Assembly (NCBI GenBank): GCA_041674745.1
Contig: JBAYVD010000018.1
Location: forward strand, 1 to 64,000
Origin: UBA2040 sp041674745
GTDB lineage: Bacteria > Bacteroidota > Bacteroidia > Flavobacteriales_D > Crocinitomicaceae
Length of the DNA: 64,000 nt
Direction: 5' to 3'
The notes under the pieces are model-generated. The model did no database searches. It was not told the origin of the DNA and saw only the letters and a program-made list of their open reading frames with translations. The stretch's first letter is position 1. Every line of letters begins with the position of its first letter. The translations under genes and the position numbers were made by a program. Positions 8,798-17,632 of this stretch are shown here, in pieces.

Positions 8798-9373
8798 TTA
8801 CGCTGTTTGTTTAATTAAAGTTGTCGCTTGAAGCAAGCCAATGATTTCTTTTTGAACAGAAACACCTTTGTCAGCATTGTACCATTTTTGCAATTCCACT
8901 TTCTTTTCTTCGGTTGTTTTGTTTGAAGTGAGATTGGCAATATGAACTGCTTGTGCAGGTTCAGGACGAGGTCCCCAACGAAACAAATCTGTACCAGTGG
9001 CGTCTCGCACAATTAAAATAGGAATGGATTTCCCTCCATTTGTCAAGTAATCATCAATTTCAGAGCCACTATCCCTTAACTGGATCTCCAATTCGATTTT
9101 AGGGTTTAATTCAGCCATTTTTGCGATGAAAACAACCAAGTGAGCCGCATCTCCACACCACGGTTCGGCAATCAAAATCCATTTTTGTGATTCTGTTAAA
9201 TTTTGCACTATTTCTAAGGTTTCTGGAAGTATTTCACCTTTTTTTACCCAGCGTTCTTGTCGTTTTTGGTTCAATTCTACATAATGCCGTTGGTCGGCAG
9301 TGTAGGAAAGTGCTTGAGGCGTTTCGGCAGTTAAAATCGTGTCGAAAAGTTGAAGGTAGTCTGAAAATTTCAT
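8798..9373 (-). CDS. Thioredoxin-family protein with a single active-site cysteine
   Basis: A 191-residue thioredoxin-fold protein. The strand-helix unit WILIAEPWCGDAAHLVVFIAKMAE carries WCGDA where classical thioredoxins have WCxxC, so the resolving cysteine is missing. The cis-proline loop is seen in KSIPILIVRDATG. I start at ATG 9371-9373 (MKFSDYLQ): a longer reading to TTG 9403 would begin inside the candidate -7 box. No signal peptide is seen, so it is probably cytoplasmic. Its partner is unknown. Confidence 0.8.
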   Translation of the reverse strand: MKFSDYLQLFDTILTAETPQALSYTADQRHYVELNQKRQERWVKKGEILPETLEIVQNLTESQKWILIAEPWCGDAAHLVVFIAKMAELNPKIELEIQLRDSGSEIDDYLTNGGKSIPILIVRDATGTDLFRWGPRPEPAQAVHIANLTSNKTTEEKKVELQKWYNADKGVSVQKEIIGLLQATTLIKQTA

Positions 9374-9400
9374 ATCAATATCTCTTTTCTCTTGAGACGT

Positions 9401-9408
9401 CAAATGTA
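9401..9408 (-). promoter_or_regulatory. Candidate -7 box (TACATTTG) that decides the start of the thioredoxin-like gene
   Basis: Minus-strand TACATTTG fits TAnnTTTG and is 27 bases before the ATG at 9373. It overlaps the alternative TTG start at 9403, arguing for the shorter protein. An imperfect inverted repeat (TGTAAC at 9405, GTTACA at 9440) surrounds the upstream region. Confidence 0.5.
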
Positions 9409-9466
9409 ACGTGACCTTTCAGTTTAATTCGTAACACGAGTTACATTGCCATCGAAATAAATGATT

Positions 9467-11911
9467 TTAGTATATCGAAGGAAAGGAACTCGGATCAACT
9501 TCATTTAAAATACTGTAGACTTTCTCAACAATGTCCTCAATACTCGGTTTTGAAAAATAGTCCCCATCCGTGCCATACGGCGGACGATGGTCCTTGGCTG
9601 TTAAACAAACCGGAGCGGAGTCCAAATGGAAAAATGCTTTTTGCTCTTGCATGATTTTATCCAAAATATAGGCACTAGCACCGCTAGAAACGTCTTCGTC
9701 TACAATCAATAAACGGTTTGTTTTTTCCAGCGATTTTGCAATTGAATGATGAATATCGAAAGGTAAAAGTGTTTGAACATCAATCAATTCAACATGAATG
9801 CCCAATTGCATCAACTGTTGAACGGCCACTTCGCACAGGTTGAAAGTAGAACCGTAGGATACAATCGTTAAATCCGTTCCTTCATTCACTATTTCTGGTA
9901 TTCCCAATGGTTCACGGAAGGCTCCGATATTCGTTGGTCGTTTTTCTTTGGAACGATACCCATTCAAAGGTTCAATCACCAAGGCTGGCTCATCAGCCGC
10001 CATCAATGTATTGTAGAAACCTGCGGCTTTAGTCATGTTTCTTGGCACACAAACATGCATTCCTCGAAGCGAATTGACAATCATTCCCATGGGGCTTCCG
10101 CTGTGCCAAATTCCTTCCAAACGATGACCACGGGTAGAAACGATCAACGGAGCTTTTTGGCCACCACGCGTACGGTATTGAACCGTAGACAAATCATCCG
10201 ATAAAATCTGAATGGCGTACAACAAGTAATCCAAGTATTGAATTTCAGCAATCGGTCGTAAACCACGCATCGCCATTCCAATTCCTTGACCAATAATGGA
10301 GCATTCACGAATTCCGGTATCACCAATGCGCAAACTGCCAAATTCGTCTTGCAGACCTTCCAAAGTTTGATTTACACCACCAATTTTCCCTGCATCTTCT
10401 CCAAAAATCAGTGCTTCTGGGTAGTTGTTGAACAATTCTCGGTAGTTGTCGCGAAGAATGAGTCTACCATCTTCCATGGATGAGTTTTCATCGTAGGTAG
10501 GTGCAATTGCTGCTACTTTTAAAGCGCTTTTGTCGGATTGAGAGTAGAGATGAGAACCGTATCTTACTTTGTTGGCGTTGATTTGTTTTTGGATCCAGTT
10601 GGAAAGGGCAATTTTACTTGAAATATTTTCCTCTCGCACCGTTCTCAATACTTTTCGCGCAATGGATAATATATCTTTGCGAATCGGATCTAGGGCTTTT
10701 TCCAAAGTCTCAATATCCTTTTGGATGAAAACGCCGTTGCTACTTTCTGAAGCAACATTTTTGAGTAAGGTTAATGCTTCGTTGAAATCGATTCGAATTT
10801 CATCGGTCAATTCTTTCCAAGCAGCCGTTTTTGCATTGCGAACTTCTGTTTTCGCCTCTTTTTGAATGTTTTCCAAATCCTCGTTAGAAGCAATTTTCTG
10901 ACCATCCGCATCAAAAGCTAAAATCCATTCTTTAAACTTGTTGATGCAATCAAAATCACTTTCCCATTGCAATCTTTCCGCTGATTTGTAGCGTTCGTGA
11001 GAACCCGAAGTGGAGTGACCTTGTGGTTGATTCACTTCTTGAACGTGAACCAAAACCGGAACATGTTCTTCACGTGCAATTTTAACCGCTTTTTCATACG
11101 TTTCACATAAATGAACGTAATTCCAACCTTTGGTAATCAAGATTTCATAACCAGGCTTGTCTTTCGTTCTTTGCATTCCTGACAAAGCTTCTGAAATACT
11201 ATCTTTCGTCGTCTGAAATTCTCTTGCGACGGATATTCCAAATCCATCATCCCAAACCGACATGACCATAGGTACTTGCAAAACGCCAGCGGCATTGATG
11301 GTTTCCCAAAAAGGACCTTCTGATGTAGAAGCGTCACCGATGGTTCCAAAGGCTACTTCGTTTCCTCCGTTGGTAAACTTTTTAAACGCTTCTGTATCTT
11401 TTAGTGTTGGATGATTTCGGTATACTTTTGATGCTTGTGCCAAGCCTAATAAACGAGGCATTTGACCTGCGGTAGGCGAAATATCTGCAGAACTATTTTT
11501 TTGTTCCATCAAATTTTTCCAATCACCCTTTTCGTCGATGTTTCGTGTAGAGTAATGTCCGCCCATTTGGCGTCCAGCCGACTGAGGCTCTTTCTCTACA
11601 TTGGTATTTCCATACAGACCAGAAAACCATTCTTGCACAGTCAATTGACCAATGGCCATCATGAGCGTTTGGTCTCTATAATAGCCGGATCGAAAATCTC
11701 CGTTTCTAAACTGTTTCGCTAGCGCAATTTGCGCCAATTCTTTGCCATCACCGAAAATACCGAATTTCGCCTTTCCGCCTAAAACTTCGCGTCTTCCCAA
11801 CAAGGAAGTCTCTCTAGAAATAACCGCCAAACGAAAATCTTCTAAAACTTGAGTCTTGAAAGTATCAAAATCGAGTGCAGCAATTGGTTCAGAAACAGAT
11901 TGATTTGCCAT
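9467..11911 (-). CDS. 2-oxoacid dehydrogenase E1 component, alpha and beta subunits fused
   Basis: An 814-residue thiamine-diphosphate enzyme that decarboxylates a 2-oxoacid (probably branched-chain 2-oxoisovalerate or pyruvate) and passes the acyl group to E2. The alpha-like half (about 40-390) has GDASTSEGPFWETINAAG and the Mg-ThDP loop VWDDGFGISV; the beta-like half (about 470-800) has LIFGEDAGKIGGVNQTLEGLQDEFG, DTGIRECSIIGQGIGMAMRG and LLIVDEDVSSGASAYI. A linker region rich in charged helix joins them. I start at ATG 11911 (MANQSVSEP); the longer reading to 11965 adds 18 residues of no clear value. No E2 or E3 gene is adjacent. Exact substrate is not decided by sequence. Confidence 0.9.
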   Translation of the reverse strand: MANQSVSEPIAALDFDTFKTQVLEDFRLAVISRETSLLGRREVLGGKAKFGIFGDGKELAQIALAKQFRNGDFRSGYYRDQTLMMAIGQLTVQEWFSGLYGNTNVEKEPQSAGRQMGGHYSTRNIDEKGDWKNLMEQKNSSADISPTAGQMPRLLGLAQASKVYRNHPTLKDTEAFKKFTNGGNEVAFGTIGDASTSEGPFWETINAAGVLQVPMVMSVWDDGFGISVAREFQTTKDSISEALSGMQRTKDKPGYEILITKGWNYVHLCETYEKAVKIAREEHVPVLVHVQEVNQPQGHSTSGSHERYKSAERLQWESDFDCINKFKEWILAFDADGQKIASNEDLENIQKEAKTEVRNAKTAAWKELTDEIRIDFNEALTLLKNVASESSNGVFIQKDIETLEKALDPIRKDILSIARKVLRTVREENISSKIALSNWIQKQINANKVRYGSHLYSQSDKSALKVAAIAPTYDENSSMEDGRLILRDNYRELFNNYPEALIFGEDAGKIGGVNQTLEGLQDEFGSLRIGDTGIRECSIIGQGIGMAMRGLRPIAEIQYLDYLLYAIQILSDDLSTVQYRTRGGQKAPLIVSTRGHRLEGIWHSGSPMGMIVNSLRGMHVCVPRNMTKAAGFYNTLMAADEPALVIEPLNGYRSKEKRPTNIGAFREPLGIPEIVNEGTDLTIVSYGSTFNLCEVAVQQLMQLGIHVELIDVQTLLPFDIHHSIAKSLEKTNRLLIVDEDVSSGASAYILDKIMQEQKAFFHLDSAPVCLTAKDHRPPYGTDGDYFSKPSIEDIVEKVYSILNEVDPSSFPSIY

Positions 11912-12042
11912 ATTTAGTCCATAATTTGAGTGTAAATTTAATAAAAATAAGTGTTTTTCCAGCAATCAAAAAGTGGATTCGCTGTTCGAAAAAGTGGAAA
12001 ATGTCTTTGGATAAATTGGTAGGCCAATTGAAGTACTTAAAC

Positions 12043-12050
12043 TATTTTTG
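12043..12050 (+). promoter_or_regulatory. Candidate -7 box for the small membrane protein and following gene
   Basis: TATTTTTG fits TAnnTTTG. The -33 partner is weak (only TTGG near 12016), so this is tentative. Confidence 0.35.
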
Positions 12051-12082
12051 CCAATACCTACTTTAATTGTAAATTTAGAGAC

Positions 12083-12190
12083 ATGAAAATCAAAGAAAAG
12101 TTTAAGAAATATGCGCCCTATTTTGTGGATGTTTGGCAGTATTTAATCATAATCGTCATCTTTATTATTGCCGCAATTTTCTTTCTTTGA
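12083..12190 (+). CDS. Small single-pass membrane protein (35 residues)
   Basis: A short reading frame begins MKIKEKFKKYAPYFVDVW and ends in a strongly hydrophobic helix (LIIIVIFIIAAIFFL), giving a basic, amphipathic start and one membrane span. Its stop is 23 bases before the ATG of the T9SS protein gene, so it may lead that transcript. A TATTTTTG box (12043-12050) lies 32 bases upstream. The layout of a real small protein is good, but there is no homology evidence. Confidence 0.55.
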   Translation: MKIKEKFKKYAPYFVDVWQYLIIIVIFIIAAIFFL

Positions 12191-12213
12191 TACCTGAACC
12201 TAAATACAATCAT

Positions 12214-14553
12214 ATGATAAAATATATCTTCTTATTGACATTTTTTTGCTCCTTTGAATCGCTGGCGCAGTTGAATATGACACAATTATCCAATATCAAT
12301 TATCAAACTTTGCACAACGCCGAGCTAAATGATATTTGGGGGCATGTCGACGCAGGAGGGAATGAATATGCTATTGTCGGAACAACCAAAGGGACTTCTA
12401 TTGTTGAAGTTACGAATCCTACTTTGCCAAACGAAGTTTTTTGGCAAGCGGGTTTGACTTCCATCTGGCGAGATATTAAAACGTGGGGAAACTATGCTTA
12501 CGTTACTACGGAAGCCCAACAAGGGTTGACAATAATTGACATGAATGGGTTGCCAAGTTCTACGAGTTTGCCGGTTGCTTTTTACAATGGTCCAGCTGGG
12601 AATTTGTGGGCGAGTGCACACAATTTGTACATTGACAGCAACGGATACGCTTATATTTTTGGAGCCAACAGAGGAAATGGCGGTGTGATTATTTTGGATG
12701 TTCATACCAATCCAATGGTTCCAACGGAAGTAGGTATTTTTGATGATTGGTATGCGCACGATGGATTTGTTCGAAATGACACCTTATTTGGGGCGCACAT
12801 TAGCGATGGATTCATGTCGATTGTGGATGTTACCGATAAGGCAAATCCAGTCTTGCTGGGAACGAAGATTACACCCAACTCTTTTGCTCACAATGTTTGG
12901 GTATCCAATAATGGAAATTATGCCTTCACTACGGATGAAAAACCAGGTGCCTACTTAGCGGCTTATGACGTTTCGAATCCTACAAATATTGTGGAAACGG
13001 ATCGTATTCAAAGTTCACCGGGCACAGGAGTGATACCACACAATACACATGTTTTAGACGATTATATTGTAACCAGTTATTACCGTGACGGTATTACGGT
13101 GCACGACGTTTCTAGGCCCAATAACTTAGTGCAAGTTGCTAATTTTGACTCTTCGCCATTGGCCGGTGATGGCTATAATGGCTGTTGGGGAGTTTATCCA
13201 TTTTTACCTTCTGGAAATATTATTGCTTCCGACATCGAAGGAGGACTTTTTGTGTTGGGAGTAACCTATCAAAAAGGATGTTATGTAGAAGGAATTGTCA
13301 CAGATTCGTTAACGGGTATAGAATTGGCAGGAGTTGAAGTAGAGATTTTAGGTGAAGTTCAAAAAGACCTTTCGAAGTTTGATGGAACGTATGCGGTAAG
13401 CACCGTTACCCAAGGCATTCAAACAGTAAAATTTAGTAAAATTGGATACGTCACCAAAAGCATACAAGTAAACTTATCCTCTGGAATATTAATCAATGAA
13501 GACGTTCAATTGATGCCTATCCCAGTTTTCGGATTTACCTTAACTGTTTTGGATCAAGCGACCAATCTTCCTGTTGAAAATGCGCAAATTCGTATGGTGA
13601 ATACACAAATTGAACACATTGGCATTACAAATGCACTCGGTGAAGAAGATTTCAATTTGTACTATGAGTCTATCTATACGGTTTTTGTGGGGAAATGGGG
13701 TTACAAAACAATTTGTACCGATTTGAACATTACGAATTCGACTGGATCGTTGACTGTTTTGGTACACAAAGGAATTTACGATGATTTTACGTTTGATTTT
13801 GGTTGGACGACAACCAGCGATGCGGCAACAGGCGACTGGGTGCGCGAAGAACCAATTGGTTATCCCACATCAGCGAATGCCAGCGTGGACGCTCCGTTTG
13901 ATTGCGGTGGATTTGCCTGGGTAACCGGGAATCACGATGTATTTAGCGAAGATGAAGATGACGTTGACAACGGAACGGTAACGATTAAATCACCTACTTT
14001 TGATTTGACTACAATATCCGATCCTTACATCAATTTTGCTCGTTATTTCTATAATTTCTCAGGACCGTTTGCTCCCGATGATCATTTGACTATAATTCTA
14101 GGAAATGGAACTTCTTCTGTAATTATCGATCAAGTTGGATCCGATACGGCAATTTTTAGAAAATGGATTTACAAAAGTATTCGTGTTGCTGATTTTGTTA
14201 CCCCAACATCAACGATGGTTTTGACAGTTCGTACTTCTGATATCTTTCCGAATGTAAACATTACAGAAGCTGGTTTTGATCATTTTTTTATTTCAGAGAC
14301 TTCTCAATTGGAGGTAAAAGAAACTAATTTTTCTTCTTTTCAATTTAGTATTTTCCCCAATCCTAGCTCGGACAAGGTAATTATTCAGACAGGCAATTTG
14401 CAAGATGAAATAGAAGTGTATGATGGCATTGGAAATTTAATTCAATCCATTCAATCTGGGGCCGAAACAAATAGTTTTTCTGTTGCCAATCTATCACCCG
14501 GCGTTTATTTTGTGCGTCAAGGAAATGAGAATGGTAAGTTTATTAAAAATTAA
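12214..14553 (+). CDS. Secreted LVIVD-repeat (choice-of-anchor B type) protein with T9SS sorting domain
   Basis: I start at ATG 12214 (MIKYIFLLTFFCSFESLAQ), a signal peptide, which gives 779 residues. Order: LVIVD-type beta-propeller repeats (AIVGTTKGTSIVEVTNPTLP, AYVTTEAQQGLTIIDM, AHISDGFMSIVDVTDKANP) to about residue 350; two carboxypeptidase-regulatory-like beta sandwiches (GCYVEGIVTDSLTGIELAGVEVEI and FTLTVLDQATNLPVENAQIRM); a jelly-roll-like region starting DDFTFDFGWTTTSDAATGDW; and a C-terminal type A sorting domain (FSIFPNPSSDKVII ... LSPGVYFVRQGNENGKFIKN). It should be exported and cleaved by the type IX system. No enzymatic residues are recognised; function unknown. Confidence 0.88.
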   Translation: MIKYIFLLTFFCSFESLAQLNMTQLSNINYQTLHNAELNDIWGHVDAGGNEYAIVGTTKGTSIVEVTNPTLPNEVFWQAGLTSIWRDIKTWGNYAYVTTEAQQGLTIIDMNGLPSSTSLPVAFYNGPAGNLWASAHNLYIDSNGYAYIFGANRGNGGVIILDVHTNPMVPTEVGIFDDWYAHDGFVRNDTLFGAHISDGFMSIVDVTDKANPVLLGTKITPNSFAHNVWVSNNGNYAFTTDEKPGAYLAAYDVSNPTNIVETDRIQSSPGTGVIPHNTHVLDDYIVTSYYRDGITVHDVSRPNNLVQVANFDSSPLAGDGYNGCWGVYPFLPSGNIIASDIEGGLFVLGVTYQKGCYVEGIVTDSLTGIELAGVEVEILGEVQKDLSKFDGTYAVSTVTQGIQTVKFSKIGYVTKSIQVNLSSGILINEDVQLMPIPVFGFTLTVLDQATNLPVENAQIRMVNTQIEHIGITNALGEEDFNLYYESIYTVFVGKWGYKTICTDLNITNSTGSLTVLVHKGIYDDFTFDFGWTTTSDAATGDWVREEPIGYPTSANASVDAPFDCGGFAWVTGNHDVFSEDEDDVDNGTVTIKSPTFDLTTISDPYINFARYFYNFSGPFAPDDHLTIILGNGTSSVIIDQVGSDTAIFRKWIYKSIRVADFVTPTSTMVLTVRTSDIFPNVNITEAGFDHFFISETSQLEVKETNFSSFQFSIFPNPSSDKVIIQTGNLQDEIEVYDGIGNLIQSIQSGAETNSFSVANLSPGVYFVRQGNENGKFIKN

Positions 14554-14624
14554 TTGTTCGAGCTTACCTTAATTTGGCGGATAGAACTTAAAATGGATGT
14601 TTAACTTTACCCTAAAAAAATAAC

Positions 14625-15575
14625 TTGAACGATAAACTTGATATATCTGTTGTTGTTCCGTTGCTGAACGAAGCGGAATCACTTCCGGAATTGTTTTCAT
14701 GGATTAAAAAGGTAATGGATGCGAACGCTTTTCGATACGAAGTCGTATTCATTGACGATGGAAGTAAAGACAAATCTTGGGAAACAATTGAGAAATTGGC
14801 TGCTGAAAATGACGCAGTTAGAGGCATCAAATTTCAACGAAATTATGGAAAATCGGCGGCTCTTCAAAAAGGATTTGAAGCGGTAAAAGGCGATGTGGTG
14901 ATTACCATGGATGCTGATTTGCAAGATTCTCCTGAAGAAATACCTGAATTGTATCGCATGATCATGAAAGAAGATTATGATTTGGTATCAGGTTGGAAAA
15001 AGAAACGCTACGACCCCATTACAAAAACAATTCCAACGAAATTATACAATTGGGCTGCACGCAAAATAACAGGGATTTACCTGCACGATTTTAATTGTGG
15101 TTTGAAAGCGTACAAAATTTCCGTTGTAAAAAGTATCGAAGTGTACGGCGACATGCACCGGTATATTCCGCCACTCGCGAAATATGCGGGTTTTACCAAA
15201 ATAGGAGAGAAGGTGGTGGAGCACCAAGCTCGAAAATACGGAACAACCAAATTTGGTTTGAATCGATTTTTGAACGGTCCATTGGATCTTTTGTCAGTAG
15301 CCTTCATGGGGAAATTCGGCAAAAAACCGATGCACTTTTTTGGCGCCTTAGGCATGCTCATGTTTTTTATAGGCTTTGGGTTAGCATTCTACTTGGGAAT
15401 ACACAAACTCTTTTTTGATACAGGCAGTAAACTCTTAGCACAGCGAACGGAATTTTTTGTTGCCCTTGCCGCCATGTTGATGGGCGTTCAGTTCTTTTTA
15501 GCCGGTTTCTTGGCGGAATTGTCGACTCGAAATGCACGCGATCGGAATCTTTACTTAGTAGAAAAAGAATTATAA
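14625..15575 (+). CDS. Glycosyltransferase family 2, polyprenyl-phosphate type
   Basis: A 316-residue GT2 enzyme of the dolichyl/polyprenyl-phosphate sugar synthase type, moving a sugar from a nucleotide donor to a lipid phosphate at the inner membrane. GT-A motifs: VVPLLNEAESLPEL, VVFIDDGSKDKSWE and the metal-binding ITMDADLQDSPEEIP (DAD, then the QD characteristic of this group). Two C-terminal membrane helices follow (about 238-262 and 280-300). The start is TTG at 14625. It overlaps the next gene by one base (TAATG), indicating coupling. Confidence 0.88.
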   Translation: MNDKLDISVVVPLLNEAESLPELFSWIKKVMDANAFRYEVVFIDDGSKDKSWETIEKLAAENDAVRGIKFQRNYGKSAALQKGFEAVKGDVVITMDADLQDSPEEIPELYRMIMKEDYDLVSGWKKKRYDPITKTIPTKLYNWAARKITGIYLHDFNCGLKAYKISVVKSIEVYGDMHRYIPPLAKYAGFTKIGEKVVEHQARKYGTTKFGLNRFLNGPLDLLSVAFMGKFGKKPMHFFGALGMLMFFIGFGLAFYLGIHKLFFDTGSKLLAQRTEFFVALAAMLMGVQFFLAGFLAELSTRNARDRNLYLVEKEL

Positions 15576-16126
15576 TGGATTTCCCTTTCCAATCTTCATG
15601 GACGTTGTTTCTAGACCGAGATGGGGTAATCAATCAACGAATTTTTGGAGGGTATGTTTCTTCTCCTGAAACGTTTCATTTTGAAGATGGTGTTCCAAAG
15701 GCGATTTCTATTTTACGAGAACATTTCAAACGGATAGTTGTTGTCACCAATCAGCAATGCATTGCCAAAAATATTGTCACGGAGCGTAACTTAAATGAGA
15801 TTCATCGTTACATGCAGGATCAATTGAAAAAAGCATCGACTTTTGTTGATGGAATTTATTTTGCACCAGAATTGGCAAACGACCCGAATAATACTCGGAA
15901 ACCCAAGCCATTTATGGCAATTCAAGCGCAAAAAGATTTTCCGGAAATAGATTTTGAAAAAAGTGTGATGGTCGGCGATACAGATTCCGATTTGACATTT
16001 GGCGAAAATCTTGGCATGAAAACTGTTTTAATTCGATCAAACGAAAAAACGCAAAAACACGGCACGTGGGAATTCGATTCCCTCCATGCTTTTGCTCAAG
16101 AACTATTAAAAAGAAAAAACGCATGA
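15575..16126 (+). CDS. HAD-superfamily phosphatase, GmhB/HisB-N-like
   Basis: A 183-residue HAD phosphatase. Motif I is LFLDRDGVIN (nucleophile D14, acid D16), motif II VVVTNQQ, motif III KPKPFM, and motif IV MVGDTDSDLTFG. This is the layout of D-glycero-D-manno-heptose 1,7-bisphosphate phosphatase and histidinol phosphatase. The cysteine-rich zinc loop of classical GmhB (CPH...CxCRKP) is absent: the same place reads FAPELANDPNNTRKPKP without cysteine. Together with the GT9 downstream, a role in heptose or other nucleotide-sugar supply for surface glycan is likely, but the substrate is not proven. Confidence 0.8.
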   Translation: MDFPFQSSWTLFLDRDGVINQRIFGGYVSSPETFHFEDGVPKAISILREHFKRIVVVTNQQCIAKNIVTERNLNEIHRYMQDQLKKASTFVDGIYFAPELANDPNNTRKPKPFMAIQAQKDFPEIDFEKSVMVGDTDSDLTFGENLGMKTVLIRSNEKTQKHGTWEFDSLHAFAQELLKRKNA

Positions 16127-16881
16127 AGTGGATTTTATTTTTACTACCGATACTCTTCTTTGTAACGGAAGTAAACGGTCAAATTAATCAAAAAGACAAG
16201 CAAGGAAAAAAACAAGGTGTTTGGCAAAAAAACTATCCAAAAAGTACCGCCATTGAGTACAAAGGTCAATTCAAAAACGACGTACCTGTTGGCGTTTTTA
16301 CCTATTACTACCCTTCCACAAAAGTTAAAGCGGTGATCAAACATGGCGAAAACACAAGCCGATCAGAGGCCTATTTTTATCATGAAAGTGGTGTTTTAAT
16401 GACCTTTGGGATTTACCAAAACATGAAAAAAGACAGTGTTTGGTTGAATTTCGGCCCCTCTGGACGAATCAGCTATAAGGAAACATACAAAAATGATATC
16501 TTGGATGGTTTGAAAACGGTGTACTTTATTTCTGAAAATTTGGAGGACCGTTCAAGCAAAATTAGTTCATTGTTGATGTACAAAGCAGGCAAATTGAATG
16601 GCGAATTCAAAGAATATTTTGATTTTGGACAAGTAAAAACTACAGGCACCTATCAAGATGATAAAAAAGTGGGTATCTGGGAACAATATCACCCGAACGG
16701 AAAAAAAATGGCGTTCACGCGTTACAAAGATGGTTTACGTCATGGTTGGTGCCAGGCGTTTGATGAAAGTGGAAAGGAAGTGAGTAAATTGTATTACTTC
16801 CATGGGAAATTGAAACAAGGCAAGGATTTGGAGTTGCTGATGAAGCAAATGAAAGAAAAAGGTGTAAATCCGAATGAGTAA
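16123..16881 (+). CDS. Secreted MORN-variant (YwqK-type) repeat protein
   Basis: I start at ATG 16123, overlapping the previous stop by ATGA, giving 252 residues with the signal peptide MKWILFLLPILFFVTEVNG. The rest is a series of short repeats of the form K-x-G-x-W-x-x-Y-x-x-G (KKQGVWQKNYPKS, DVPVGVFTYYYPSTKVKA, KVGIWEQYHPNGKKMAFTRYKDG, LRHGWCQAFDESGKE). These are the MORN-like repeats often labelled YwqK antitoxin in databases, although nothing here suggests a toxin system. Likely periplasmic or surface exposed; function unknown. Confidence 0.75.
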   Translation: MKWILFLLPILFFVTEVNGQINQKDKQGKKQGVWQKNYPKSTAIEYKGQFKNDVPVGVFTYYYPSTKVKAVIKHGENTSRSEAYFYHESGVLMTFGIYQNMKKDSVWLNFGPSGRISYKETYKNDILDGLKTVYFISENLEDRSSKISSLLMYKAGKLNGEFKEYFDFGQVKTTGTYQDDKKVGIWEQYHPNGKKMAFTRYKDGLRHGWCQAFDESGKEVSKLYYFHGKLKQGKDLELLMKQMKEKGVNPNE

Positions 16882-16918
16882 GCCACTTTTCCTTTGAATT
16901 TTACGTTTTATTGAAAGT

Positions 16919-17599
16919 ATGCGCTTAGGGATAATATTGATTTTACTGGGTTTGATTACGATGGTCGCTTGTAAAAAGGACAAGAATAATGCGACCTATA
17001 ACCTACACACGGATTATTTTCCGCTGACAGAAGGCCGTTTCATTATTTACGACGTAAGCGAAATGATTCATGACCAAGATATCAGTCAGCACGATACGGC
17101 TCATTATTGGTTGAAAACGGTTGTGGGACAAGAATACATCGACAACAGCGGTCGCACTGCCCGTGAATTGATTCGGTATAAAAGCGTCGATAGCGGAATT
17201 TCTTGGCAAACCATGGATGTGTGGACAAGCATTTTAGACGGGAATCGAGCAGAAACTGTGGAAGAAAATCAGCGGTTGCTCAAATTGGTTTTCGCCCCAA
17301 CTTCGGACAAAGAATGGGACATCAACGTCTACAACACAGGATCCAAACAAAATGCCCATTATACATCAATACATGTGCCTTTTTCACTGAATGCATTTCA
17401 ATTTGATTCTACCATTCGTGTGGAACAAGCCAATTATTTCACCTTAGTTGATTTTAAAAATCAAACGGAAGTGTATGCTAAGGGAATTGGTTTGGTACAA
17501 AAAACATTCAAAGATTTAGAAATTCAGAATTTTGATACATTAAATGTGCAGAAAGGAAAAGAACTTTATCTGAATTGTATTAGTTTTGGTTTTGAATAG
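16919..17599 (+). CDS. Lipoprotein of unknown function
   Basis: A 226-residue protein with a lipoprotein signal: hydrophobic MRLGIILILLGLITMVAC with the lipobox cysteine at 18, followed by KKDKNN. The body (NLHTDYFPLTEGRFIIYDV, VYAKGIGLVQKTFKDLEIQ) is of mixed beta character. Similar lipoproteins are frequent in Bacteroidota, but I recognise no named family. It starts 37 bases after the MORN protein and may be in the same transcript. Confidence 0.75.
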   Translation: MRLGIILILLGLITMVACKKDKNNATYNLHTDYFPLTEGRFIIYDVSEMIHDQDISQHDTAHYWLKTVVGQEYIDNSGRTARELIRYKSVDSGISWQTMDVWTSILDGNRAETVEENQRLLKLVFAPTSDKEWDINVYNTGSKQNAHYTSIHVPFSLNAFQFDSTIRVEQANYFTLVDFKNQTEVYAKGIGLVQKTFKDLEIQNFDTLNVQKGKELYLNCISFGFE

Positions 17600-17632
17600 C
17601 CTGCAAGCGAAAAATTAATCTGCAAAGTATTG

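Noticed and set aside
12325..12759. 144-codon minus-strand frame inside the LVIVD protein gene
   Set aside because: Antisense to a well supported secreted protein; its text has no domain and is rich in Asn/Ile/Arg, as expected from a shadow.
16123..16881. YwqK-type label as an antitoxin
   Set aside because: No toxin gene is next to it and it has a signal peptide; the repeat family name does not imply a toxin-antitoxin system here.
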